Below are positions 46,571 to 57,100 of a stretch of 64,000 nt of DNA, piece by piece. Positions within the stretch are counted from its first letter, which is position 1. Each line of letters starts with the position of its first letter. Below the pieces are notes generated by a model. That model was not told the origin of the DNA and did no database searches. It saw only the letters and a list, made by a program, of their open reading frames with translations. This stretch comes from Biscogniauxia marginata. Lineage: Eukaryota > Ascomycota > Sordariomycetes > Xylariales > Xylariaceae. A program made the translations under genes and the position numbers. Location of the stretch: contig MU404098.1 of assembly GCA_022695795.1 (NCBI GenBank), positions 248,001-312,000 of the forward strand. The letters are read 5' to 3'.

Positions 46571-47377
46571 GTGGTTCTGGGTTGGAACGGGCCTCCAACC
46601 GCCCAGCGCTTCCAGCGAGGCCAGGTCGGATAATAATTCCGGTACTTATTAGCTTAGACTATACACAAACATTGAAGCCTGATGCCCAGACACCGTCATA
46701 GGGAGTTTGTTAAACAGCTGTTAATTATTGAAGGGAGCAAACTTCTTTTTCTTTTCTCTGCTTCTTGATGTCGTTCAATAATCACCCGCATGATTTACAA
46801 GGGACCTCATACAACCACTAAGACCAGGGGCATAGTTGTGTAAGATACATTTCTCCTCCCTGTATTTACCCCTCTTACTCTTGTAGGCAATTATTTATAG
46901 GGAGCGAATGAATATCATGGTAGTTGTAAAAGCTACTCACACAAATTATAGAAACAAACTGAGAAATATGGGGTACCCTATAGTAAACTGCCCCGTCTCG
47001 TTGACAGCACGAGTAACGGTGTCGGGCCGCAAACCGTTGAGGCCAACTAATCTCAATGAGGGAGCCTAAAAGTTGAATTGCAGATGTGTATATCATGTGA
47101 GAGCATGGTTCTTCGCCCAGTTGCTGCTGAGAGGAGCTGAAGCCAGGGGGGGCTCAGCCTCTCAAGCGACTGGGAGTAAAGCCTTGTCGCGGCAGTAAAA
47201 CATAACTGCGCCACATTGGTACTCTACTCAAGGTTCTCACGTCAGGTGTTGTCGAATCCTACACTGCCAAATATATAGAAGGGTCATCCCTAATAGAATT
47301 ACTTCGGTCGCGACAGACTGGCCACTCGTTCGCGTGAACCGGCTCATCCTATTGAATTCTGCTTCGTCGTTATTAAC
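46571..47377. other. Intergenic region, divergent promoters
   Basis: Shared upstream region of the beta-glucosidase (leftward) and the ankyrin gene (rightward). TATATAG at 47,272-47,278 lies ~100 bp before the ankyrin gene ATG and may be its TATA element. Short open frames here show no codon pattern or similarity. Nothing else seen. Confidence 0.5.
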
Positions 47378-49457
47378 ATGGACCCGTTGTCAATCATCGC
47401 CAGCACCATCGGCATCGTAGGCTTCACTGCCAAGACAGCCCAGGAAGTGATCAAGATTATATCTGACATACGGGATGCGCCATCTGAGCTTATTGATGTA
47501 CGCGCGGACTTGGAAAATCTGAACCTGATCCTTCGTTCCACTGAGCGCGTATTCGCCAACCAAACATTCAAACCGCGGGATGCGGTATTATTCGAAACCC
47601 TCGAGCAGTGCACGAGCAACTGCAAGACACCTGTCAATGCATTACACTCGATTCTACAACAACTTGTCGTGTCCGATGGAGCTGGTACAAGAAGCAAACT
47701 ACTATGGCTTGGACGTTGGATGCTATTGAAGAGCGATATACGGTCGCAAAGAGCAAGAGTGCGCGAAGCGAAAGCAAGCTTAAATCTTGTTGTTTCTGTT
47801 TCAAACGGGTAAGCGTGTTTCCCATTCATTTCCCTGTTTGTAATTAGTATTGAATTTGCGTATCTTAGGTACTTAACTGGCAAGGGTTATGATGACATCC
47901 GACAAGACGTCGAGGCCCTCTATGAGCGTCTGCGGAAAGATTTCTCTAGTCGTAGCGGAGCTCGAGTGTTCCGTGAAAAACTCGAGGAAGACCTTCGTAC
48001 CGTGACCGCCGGCAGTCGGAGTCCAAGTATAACGGCTCAAACAGACAGCGACTACCCTATGAACCTGTTCCTAGATAAACTAGATGATGCAGAAACTGCA
48101 GTAGAGCCTCCGAATATAGGCCCTTCGTAAGTCAGATCTTTCTCATATTAATTCGAAGATACTTACTTTTCGAGTTATTAGCCTAACTGAACAGTCAATA
48201 CTTCTCGATGCCGTTGTTGTTGGCGATTCAAAGCGGGTGGAGAATCTCATATCAGCGGGAGCATCGTTGACCAACCGCTACAGTAATGGGATGACAATAC
48301 TTCATCACTGCGCATTATATGATGAACGACAAATTGCGACTACCTTTCTAGACCATGGTGGCAACATAAACGCCAAAGATGGCCAAGAACATCTAACGCC
48401 TTTTCAGCTAGCCATACGTGAAAAATCATGGGGCGTTGCTGAGCTCTTGGTGAGCCGAGGTTGCGCCCTTGGGGGTTTGGACAGTAAACAGCTCCTAGCA
48501 CTCCTGAGAGAGCACTCTAGAAACATCTCGCCTATAAAACCACTACTTGGAAGCCTGAAGGAGCGAGTGAAACTTGGTCAATACGACTACGATGTCGTCA
48601 GCGAAGCAACAGATAATAATGATTTCCAGTCACTTCAGCATCTCCTCGAGGCAGGATTTAATCACAGCACACCTGAGAAACTGACTAGTAAGATCTTGAG
48701 CGAATTGAACATATAGTCCTTGGTTATGATTATCTAACATATGACCAGATATTTTGCCGATACACAGAGCAGTCGTATTTAAGCATATAGCATGTTTAAG
48801 GCTGCTTTTAGAGCATGGTGCCGACCCTGACGCCTACCTTCCTCCTGTGGTTTTCGAATTCCTACAGCAGGGTGACAATTGTCATAACAAACTGAGACAA
48901 CACAAACATGCAAGAGGTCTCACACCCATCACGTTATGCATGCTTGTCAATAAAGAAATCGACCTCTCGATGATGGAACTGCTACTGAAACACGGCGCAG
49001 ATCCAAACTTCGAATATGAGCCTACGAGTGAGCATATACTCCATTGAAGCAACACCTGTGAGAGATCAGTTTTAACATTAAGCTAGAATCTACAATCCTC
49101 CTCTCCCAATGCGCTCCATACTATTTCGCGCACGCAAAATTATTAATAGAATATGGAGCCAACGTCAACTTCCTAAGGCCCACTGATAATACCACTGGGC
49201 TTCACTGGGCGATTGTCTGTGATAATTTGGAACTTGTGGAATTTTTGTTAGACCACGGAGCTGATCCAAATATCCCGTGCCCAACGTCGCCATTGCTTCA
49301 GGCCGTCGACGACGGACAAAGCAGTATTGCGATTCTTCTTATCACTAGGGGCGCAAAATTGGATGTGAAGGACGAGCACGGGCGAACACCTCTCGAGAAA
49401 GCAGAGATGAACGGACAGCATACCATCGCAGAGATAATACGACAAGCCGGCGTCTAA
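47378..49457 (+). CDS. Ankyrin-repeat protein with a STAND-type (HeLo-like / PigL_N-like) N-terminal domain, 614 aa
   Basis: Exons read 47,378-47,808, 47,869-48,126, 48,182-48,687, 48,749-49,027 and 49,087-49,457, with introns of 55-61 bp. Splitting at 48,687 (A/GTAAGA) and 49,027 (A/GTGAGC) removes two in-frame stops and keeps the repeats in register. Residues 1 to ~145 (MDPLSIIASTIGIVGFTAKT, then a helix with SDIRDAPSELIDVRADLENL) are the helical domain found at the N-terminus of many fungal STAND/NLR-like proteins. A linker of ~90 residues follows. From ~236 to the end about nine ankyrin repeats run, including LLLEHGADPDA, LLLKHGADPN, LLIEYGANVNF and FLLDHGADPN. No NACHT or NB-ARC P-loop is present, so the effector-like domain is joined directly to a binding scaffold. 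A role in self/non-self or stress signalling is inference from related proteins. Cytosolic, intact, no RIP. Confidence 0.88.
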
Positions 49458-50058
49458 GAATACTGGCATCAATGTTTCTTTAAAAAAGGTTCCGAATAGG
49501 GCGACTTGCCCCCCGAGAGTAAATAGCAAGAATAACTAATTAATAAACGGGTTCGAAGTTATAATACGAAGAAAAGCTTCGTCGCACAAGAACGATTCAT
49601 GAACAGGTGATGATCTGGAAAGATACAAGTTGAGCTCAGCTTTATGCCTTTAATAAAATTTAGTTAGATTTACTGAGATGGGACGAAGATATGAAGATAG
49701 GATAAATTGTATTCATCCAAGAGTAAGTCCAGATAAGTAAGCGAAGCCCATATATATATATATATATATATATAGGAGGCCATATTAGGACCATATACCG
49801 GGCCTTAGCCCCATATTTCAACAAGATTCAGCTAAAGTATGACCTCCTGTGGGCTGTGAGAACTTCCCATCACGCTTCGTGCGGATTAGCTGCCTTAGAG
49901 CTTTTCAGCCACTGCCAAGCTACAAATGCAGTACTCGCAGGAATTTTCCACCAGTCACGTCGACCCCCTCATCTCGAACAGGAACGATTACATACATATA
50001 GGTATTCATTTTCGTGAAAGAGCTATTAACCTGTCTGACACACTCCCTTCTATTCACC
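49458..50058. other. Intergenic region with a TA microsatellite
   Basis: 600 bp between the ankyrin and PEBP genes. It holds (TA)12 at 49,751-49,774 and otherwise nothing recognisable. The PEBP promoter must lie in its right half. Confidence 0.5.
49751..49774. repeat. (TA)12 microsatellite
   Basis: Twelve uninterrupted TA units upstream of the PEBP gene, likely variable between strains. Confidence 0.97.
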
Positions 50059-50706
50059 ATGTCTCTCGCTGATCACGCCCAAGCGTTGGCTAACTTACTA
50101 GCTAAAGCGAGGCTTGTCCCCGGCTCAGCAACTGGCTTAATCCCAGAAAACTTCACTCCAACAACGAAGCTCATCGTTACGTTTGGGAACAAGGAGGTAG
50201 AATTGGGCAACTTTTTCTGCGCCGGCGAATGTAAACAGGCACCAACAATTGCATTTGCTCCCGAGCCTGAAGCTTCTCCTACGACTTCGTACAGCTTCAT
50301 CTTAATTGACCCCGATGCGCCGACCCCAGACGACCCAAAGTTTGCGTTTTGGAGACACTGGGTGCTTTATGGATTGATACCTCAAGAAAATGGCGTCGTG
50401 GATTTGGTGTCAAGGCCGGCTTTGACTGAGTACCTCGGACCAGGCCCTAAAGATGAGTATGGAGGCTATGCCTTGAAATCCCAGCAGTTTCCTTACTAAT
50501 ATAATATAAATAGCTCGAAGCCCCATCGATATCTCTTTCTTCTGTATCGAGAGCCAGATGGTTTGAGTTTGGTTAAAGAGGATGTTGGCGGTGAAGAATT
50601 TGTACAGAGACGCTCGTTCAAGCCCTGCGAGTTTTCAGAGAAGCATGGGTTGCGTTTGGTAGGCGTGAACTGGATGACATGTGCTGGAGATGGCTGGAAG
50701 GAATAG
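50059..50706 (+). CDS. Phosphatidylethanolamine-binding protein family (Tfs1 / carboxypeptidase Y inhibitor-like), 196 aa
   Basis: Two exons, 50,059-50,456 and 50,514-50,706. The intron (57 bp, GTATGG..TAG, TTACTAAT branch) splits Asp133 and joins GPGPKD to DSKPHRYLFLLYRE. The start ATG has CACC before it. An upstream GTG frame at 50,014 lacks an ATG. The PEBP signature is present: DPDAP at 84-88, and HW at 100-101 in FAFWRHWVLYGL. The C-terminal core is GVNWMTCAGDGWKE. Length matches fungal relatives of yeast Tfs1, which bind anionic phospholipids, inhibit carboxypeptidase Y and touch Ras signalling. Which of these applies here is unknown. No signal peptide, so presumably cytosolic. Intact, no RIP, last gene before the right AT-rich block. 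Confidence 0.93.
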
Positions 50707-51413
50707 CTGGCGATTTATTGACTCGTAGAAGTAAAGGCAATTTCAACTCACTGAGTGTGCTAGTCACCCGATATCTCACACCTCAAACTTCATCTTGATA
50801 TGGCGTTATAATACGTGAATGATCCAGTTGGAAGAGTAATAAAATCGTTTACAAACATGTGACAAGGGCTGTTGAGTCAACACCTCTGGTCTTGACCCTG
50901 CCTAGTCACGAACTACCCAAAAATGAAGTTATTTACAACCTTAGCCACTATATATAAATCTAAATTTCTTAGTCATTTTTAAACTAATTATTACATAAAT
51001 CTATATTATAAACCTTAATATACTTTTATATAAACTCCTTTTTTTAACTGGTAAATTAATTAAGTTTTTAATTTATTATTATATAATATATTAATATTAT
51101 AAAATAAAGTTTTAAAAACTATATAATAAAAAGTAAATATTAAAATAAATAATAATAATAAAAGTAATTATAACTTTTTTAACTTTTTTAATTTAATTTA
51201 TTTAATATTATATCGCGTAAAAGCGACGCCGTTTAATTATTAAATTATAATTAAGCTTATATAATTTATAATATACCTTTTAATTTTTAGTTGATTAAAG
51301 TTAAAAGTTATTATATATATAAATTAATTATTATACGTAGGTTATAATTATATATGCTTATTAAGTAGTTACTTAGTAATTTTTATTAAAATCGAACTTT
51401 AATTTCTTATTAT
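50707..51413. other. Island margin passing into an AT-rich repeat-like stretch
   Basis: The first ~240 bp are GC-balanced 3' flank of the PEBP gene. From ~50,945 the composition drops sharply and no gene or retroelement motif is readable until the LTR at 51,414. Confidence 0.5.
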
Positions 51414-51719
51414 TATTACGAACCAACAAGGGTAAAGGGAATTGAGTTGGTTATGTGATCTGAGGTCACATGACTCCAAAAGGAATTCTCTATCGAACTC
51501 TTGAGAATTAGAGAGAATATTAGAATTCTCTGTCGGACTCTTAAGAATTAAAGAGAATATAAGTATTACTTTATAAAAAGGATAAAGTATAAATAAATTG
51601 GAATTTCTTATATATTTAGTTATTTATTTTAGTTTTTTAGCTATTAATTTAAGATTATAATTACTCTTTAATATTATAATGAAAATACCTTGAAATCTTT
51701 TTAACGAATAAAACATTAT
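51414..51719 (+). repeat. LTR (gamma subfamily), truncated, fused to reverse transcriptase
   Basis: It starts TATTACGAACCAACAAGGGT and runs to AATAAAACATTATA, after which the sequence is reverse transcriptase instead of the LTR end. The U3 is lightly mutated and contains two tandem ~40-bp units at 51,483-51,562, each built on GAATTCTCT and AGAGAAT inverted halves. Confidence 0.82.
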
Positions 51720-53726
51720 AAGTATAAAGTTATGCTGTTTAGACTTATTAACACACTTATTATATTTTAACATATAATTATAACGGTTTTTCGTAAATTT
51801 CTAGATAAATTTGTATTTATTTATTTAAACGATATATTAATTTACTTAAAAAGCGAGAAGAAATATAAAAAATATATAAAGCAAATATTAAAAGCCTTAA
51901 AAAAGGCAAATCTACTTGTTTATTCAACTAAAAATAAATAGTATATTAAAAAACTAGATTATTTAAGGTTTATAATAAGCTTAAAAGAAATCCATATTTA
52001 AAAGAGAAAAATAGTAATAATTAAGGATTAGTTAAAACCCAGAAATATTATAAACGTACGCGCATTTCTTGGTTTTATTAATTACGTTAAATAATTCATC
52101 TAAGATTTTAAGCGTATTACTAAATTATTAACGAAACTAATTACCTTAGTAAAAACAAGAGAAACTTTTCATTTTATTAAAGAAGTTAAATAAACTTTTT
52201 AGTAGCTAAAAAAGGTAGTAACTGGCAAGGTTATATGTAAACTCCTAAATAAAAATAAGAAAAAGCGATTAAGGATAAACGCCTTAAATTTCGCTATTAA
52301 AGCAATCCTGGAGCAATTAAAGGACAATAAAAAATGGTACTTAGTCACGTACCTATTTAAAGCACTATATAGTGTTAAATTAAATTATTAAATTTATAAC
52401 AAAGAATTATTAATAGTTATTAAAGCATTAAAAGAATAAAAACTATAGCTCAATAAAATTAAAGAACTTATTAATATTTATTTAAATCATAAAAATTTTA
52501 CATGATTTATAATAACATAAATATTTAATTAAAGACATAAACGTTAAATGATTTTCTTGTTTAAATTTAATTTTAAAATTTATTATATTAAAAAAAGGAA
52601 AATATCTAAGTAAACCTTCTTAACAAAAAAGGAAACTATAAATTAAAAATTAATAAAAGAAATGTTTAAATGTTTAAATAACAAAATAATAAATTAGTTA
52701 TATTAATTTACATGCGAATTAACATAAAAAACTAAAAATAACGTTTTAAAGAAAATTATAATTAAAAAAAAAAGCAATTACAATCTCAACAAGGATCTAG
52801 CAATAAACTCCTTTCTTACAAAGAAAAGGTCTATATACTAAAACGAGTATAAAACGAATTCGTTAAAGAATTCCACGAATATCTTTTACACGGTTACTAA
52901 GGAATTTTTAAAACAATAAAACGACTTTAAAAAGAATTCGACTTTCCAGGAATATAATAAATAATTAAAAGAATTATAAAGAATTATAACGTTTATAATA
53001 AAGCTAAAGCATCACAATATAAGCTATATAAATTATTATAGTTAATTTAAATACTTAATAAAGCATAACACATAATTATATAGGATTTTATAGTAAAACT
53101 CCCTAAGTTAAAAGATCTTACCATAAAAGTACCTTATAACAACATATAAATAATCGTTAATAAACTCACAAAATATACTTACTTTTTATCGTTTAACGAG
53201 TTAAGCATAATAAAATAACTAGTTTTTAATTTCTTAAAAAAATATGTTAATAAACATAGATTATTAAAACGCATTATTTACTTTAAAGTTTTAAACTAAC
53301 TTAATAAAACGAATAAAAATTAAATAAAAGTTATTTATAACGTATTATTCTTAAATAAACAAATAAATAAAGAAACTAAACTAAATAATAAAATAATATT
53401 TAAAAAATAATATTAATTAAAAAATAAATAACTAAGTAAAACTATTATTAGTAACTTAAATAATATATAACACTTCGGTTAATAAAGACATAAAAATATT
53501 ACTATATAAAGTAGTGTATAGTTAAAAAGCAGAAATCCAAAAATAACCAATTAAACTCACGAAAGCACTAGGAGTCGAAATAAAAGCCCCGAAAACAAAG
53601 GTATTATCCGAAAAAGTCTAAGTAGTACAACTATAATTACAAAAAGAATTATAATTTATTTAAGATAAAATAACAAAGTATTATAATAAAAAAAGAATTA
53701 AAGGATTAATTCTTAAAAGAGGAAAC
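51720..53726 (+). mobile_element. Gypsy pol fragment: reverse transcriptase to integrase
   Basis: It begins inside reverse transcriptase (YKVMLFRL) and reads YLND at 51,822-51,833 for the catalytic YLDD. It continues through RNase H (~52,290-52,440), the integrase zinc region (~52,860) and core (~53,060-53,500). It is cut at ~53,726 within the integrase C-terminus by the next LTR. Stops throughout. Gag, protease and chromodomain are missing. Confidence 0.85.
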
Positions 53727-54188
53727 TATTACGAACCAACTGTGTTAAAGGGATTTCCTATAAGGGTGTTGAGACACGAACCACAAATATCAATACAAGA
53801 TGGTCCTTTTTAGAACATAATAAGACGTCACGTAATATGATCTGAATTACTCTCAAATCACATCAAATAAGATCTGAGTTAATCTTAAATCCGAACAGAC
53901 TCTACTTATATAACAATTAGTATAAAAAGGGAATATATACCAAGGAGAATAAGTATAAAAAAAAGGGGATTTCTTATATATCTAGTTATTCGTTCTTTAA
54001 CTATTAATCTAAAACTATAATTACTTTTTAATATTATAATAAAAGTACCTTAAAACCTCTTTAACGAATATAACATTATAAATCAACTAAACCAATCTTA
54101 ACTCATTATTACCTTTAAATTAAGAAAACCTAGTACGTACTTACTTATAAAGTCAACTAATTAAGAACATATAAAGAGGTTCGTCACA
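53727..54188 (+). repeat. LTR (462 bp), beta subfamily, upstream of element E1
   Basis: It starts TATTACGAACCAACTGTG and ends TTCGTCACA, followed by the leader TTTTAATAGCTC. The U3 half (53,727-53,930) is fairly well kept. It is the same U3 type as 8,483-8,953, but not the type at the other end of E1. Confidence 0.85.
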
Positions 54189-57100
54189 TTTTAATAGCTC
54201 TTTAATCAGTGCTTAACATTAGTTCAAGAAAAAAAAGGACTCTTAATTAAACCGTTCTAAAATAAGCATGCCCCTTAAAACCAAAGGGTAACAAGAAAAA
54301 AAACAAGTAAAAAAACAATAATTAACAAGCTCTTAAACGAAAGCTTTAAGTCCTTTTACAATACAACTAAAAGGTTTAAAGGAACCAACATAAAAGTCCA
54401 TTACAATTGCAGCTAAAGAGGAGTCACAAGAGGACATCTCGAAAGATCAACAAAAAGAAACATCTAAAAAAGAAGAAAAAGAAAAAGAAGAAATACCTAA
54501 AAAAGACAAACAGGCAAAACAACCCTTACCTTTTAAAGACAAGTAACCACCCTTAAACGATAGCGACCCCAACGACTTAAACGACAAAAACAATATAACA
54601 ACCCTCGACGTAAAGGGTTTTAAACTAATTATACCTAGCAAATATAATAAGTTAAGTAATTTAAAAGGATTTTTAATTTAAGTTAAAACTTATTTATAGT
54701 TTTATTATGAAACGATTACCACTAAAAAATAAAAAGTTTTTATAATATCCCAGCTCCTCGCCAAAACCGCCTTAACCTGGTTTTAACTAATATTAAAGAA
54801 TCATCTAAAAAACGGATCAAACGCCTAAAAAGACACGAAAAAAGTCTTCAAAAATTACAAAGAATTTAAAAAACAACTTAAATCTATATTCGGCAATTTA
54901 ATCCTTAAGTAATAAGCCGAAACTCGACTTTATAAACTACGACAAAACAAAAAGGCTTTAAATTACGCTATTAAGTTTAAGAAACTCGCAAGCTAATTAC
55001 AACTACTTATTAAAAACCTATATTACTTATTTTATTAAGAATTAAAGAACCATATAAAAAATAAATTATATAAAATAAACCTATACAAAAAAAAGAACCC
55101 AGGAAAGTTTAATAACTACGTTATAATAACAATTACCATTAATAACAAGAACTTCAAACGGTACTTTAAAAAAAAAAAACGATATAACGAAAAAATAGCG
55201 ATTAACTAAAAAGAGGAAATCATAAAAGCGGTGCCGAAACCAGGAAAGGCACTAAAACCAAATTAAACCTCATTAAAATTAACGTTATTTAAAAAAAACG
55301 GAAAAAACGAAACAAATTAATCATTAAATGTTTTAATTATAAAAAGAAAGGACATTATAAAAACGAGTACCGAAATCCTAAAAAACAAGAATTAAAAACA
55401 AAAAAAATTCCTTAACCCGAGAAAAAAGTCGCTAAAATAAGAGTTTAATTCGAAAATAACAAAAAAATAAACCAAGTATTTATTATTAGCACTATTAAGG
55501 CAGAAAAAATCGAGAAGGCCTTTATAAAAAAAGTTTATAGATTTTATTAAGTCAACCGCAAAGATTATTTAAAGAATAACCACTTATATTTAAAATATCT
55601 CACATTAAAACAAGCCAAACAAAGATATAACAAAGGCGAACTACTATATAAATACGATAATTATAAACTAAAATACGACTTAAGAATTAAGTTAAACCAT
55701 AGTGATTTACATTAAAGCCACTATAAAAATGATAAATACAAAACCCACTAAAGAAAAAGCCAGTATAACAGCTTAAACTAAAGGTTTTATATAAATAATA
55801 ACTGTAATATCCATTAAAGCTTAAGAAAACATATATCGTTACATTAAAGCTTTTACACCAACGACGCCTATTAAATACATAAAAGCTTTAAAAATAAAGC
55901 CAGTTACTATTCTCAAAAACTAGAGAGTAATAACACGAAAGAAAATAAGTACATCTACGACAACGTCTCATAATAGCCACATTACCTTAAAGCATATTAT
56001 CTTTACCTAAATTCCGAAAAAAGCTACGAAGTAATAATTAAAAGTTATATGTGTTATACCTTAATACCATGCGACGTATATAACTTGCTCGAAGTAGGTT
56101 TTAAAAAAAACGAAATTAAAAAAGAATTATAAGAATTATAAAAGGAATTACATTTTCCATAATAGCTCGAAAAACGAACTAAATACGACACTAATTTGTT
56201 CGGCTTTATAAAGAAACACTTAATAAAGTAATAAGCAAAAACATATACGATTAAACGAAGCTACAAACAAATCATTAAAACATATCTCAAAAAAGGAGGA
56301 AAACTCCTAAAAATCAATATAAACTTAAAAGGAGATATCGAGATACCCCTAACAAGCAAACTCAAGAATTACTCCTTTTATTTAAGAATAATTTAAAACT
56401 TTAAAAAATTCCGAGTTAATAAAACGGACTTAAGCTATAAAAAGGCTCTCGAAAAAAAATTAAAGTTTTAATATACAAAGTTCTATATAAAGAATAAACC
56501 TTTTACCCCTTATTACGTAAAGGGTAATTAAAGAGATTATTTAAATAATAATTACTAAAAATACGCTTTTATAAAAGCTTAAGAATGAAAAGACATTCGA
56601 GCTATAACAACTAAAAGAAAACCAAAAAGGAAGGAACGTGAAAAACTAAAAAACGGCAAAAGCTCTCGCTAGTAAGGCAGCGAGAAGCCATAGATAATAA
56701 GTCTTTATATAAAGTCTAGTCGGGACTTAATAACATTATTATAACTAGAGTTAAGTATAATAAAAAGGAGTATAAAGCCTTAATAAATTCAAGAGTAAAT
56801 AAAAGTTATATTTTAATAAAGGTAATTTAAAAAAATAAAATATTATAAATATATAAATAAAGTTTATATAAGTTATAAAACTTTAAAAGAAATATATCTA
56901 GTTATAAGAATAGTAAGGTATTAAGAGAAATAATTCCTTTTTTAGTAATTATCTAAAGGCATTTTAAACAGGTTATTCTTAACATTACATATATATTAAA
57001 TCACGATATAATCTTGGGAATAAATTAACTTAAAAAAAGTAATTCACAAATAAATTTTAAGATAAACACGCTTTATTAAAATTAAGAATAAAAGGAGTTA

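Noticed and set aside
46875..47096. 73-codon minus-strand frame in the divergent promoter region
   Set aside because: No recognisable sequence, no splice or start context; likely chance.
47344..47883. 179-codon minus-strand frame over exon 1 of the ankyrin gene
   Set aside because: Runs through the intron and opposite to a supported domain; a shadow.
48714..48716. Stop codon suggesting the ankyrin gene ends at 48,716, with later ankyrin pieces as pseudogene remnants
   Set aside because: A 61-bp intron with a GTAAGA donor, CTAAC branch and CAG acceptor removes it and keeps frame and repeat spacing; the next stop is removed in the same way.
54447..54641. 64-codon minus-strand open frame
   Set aside because: Antisense of the gag low-complexity region of E1; no independent support.
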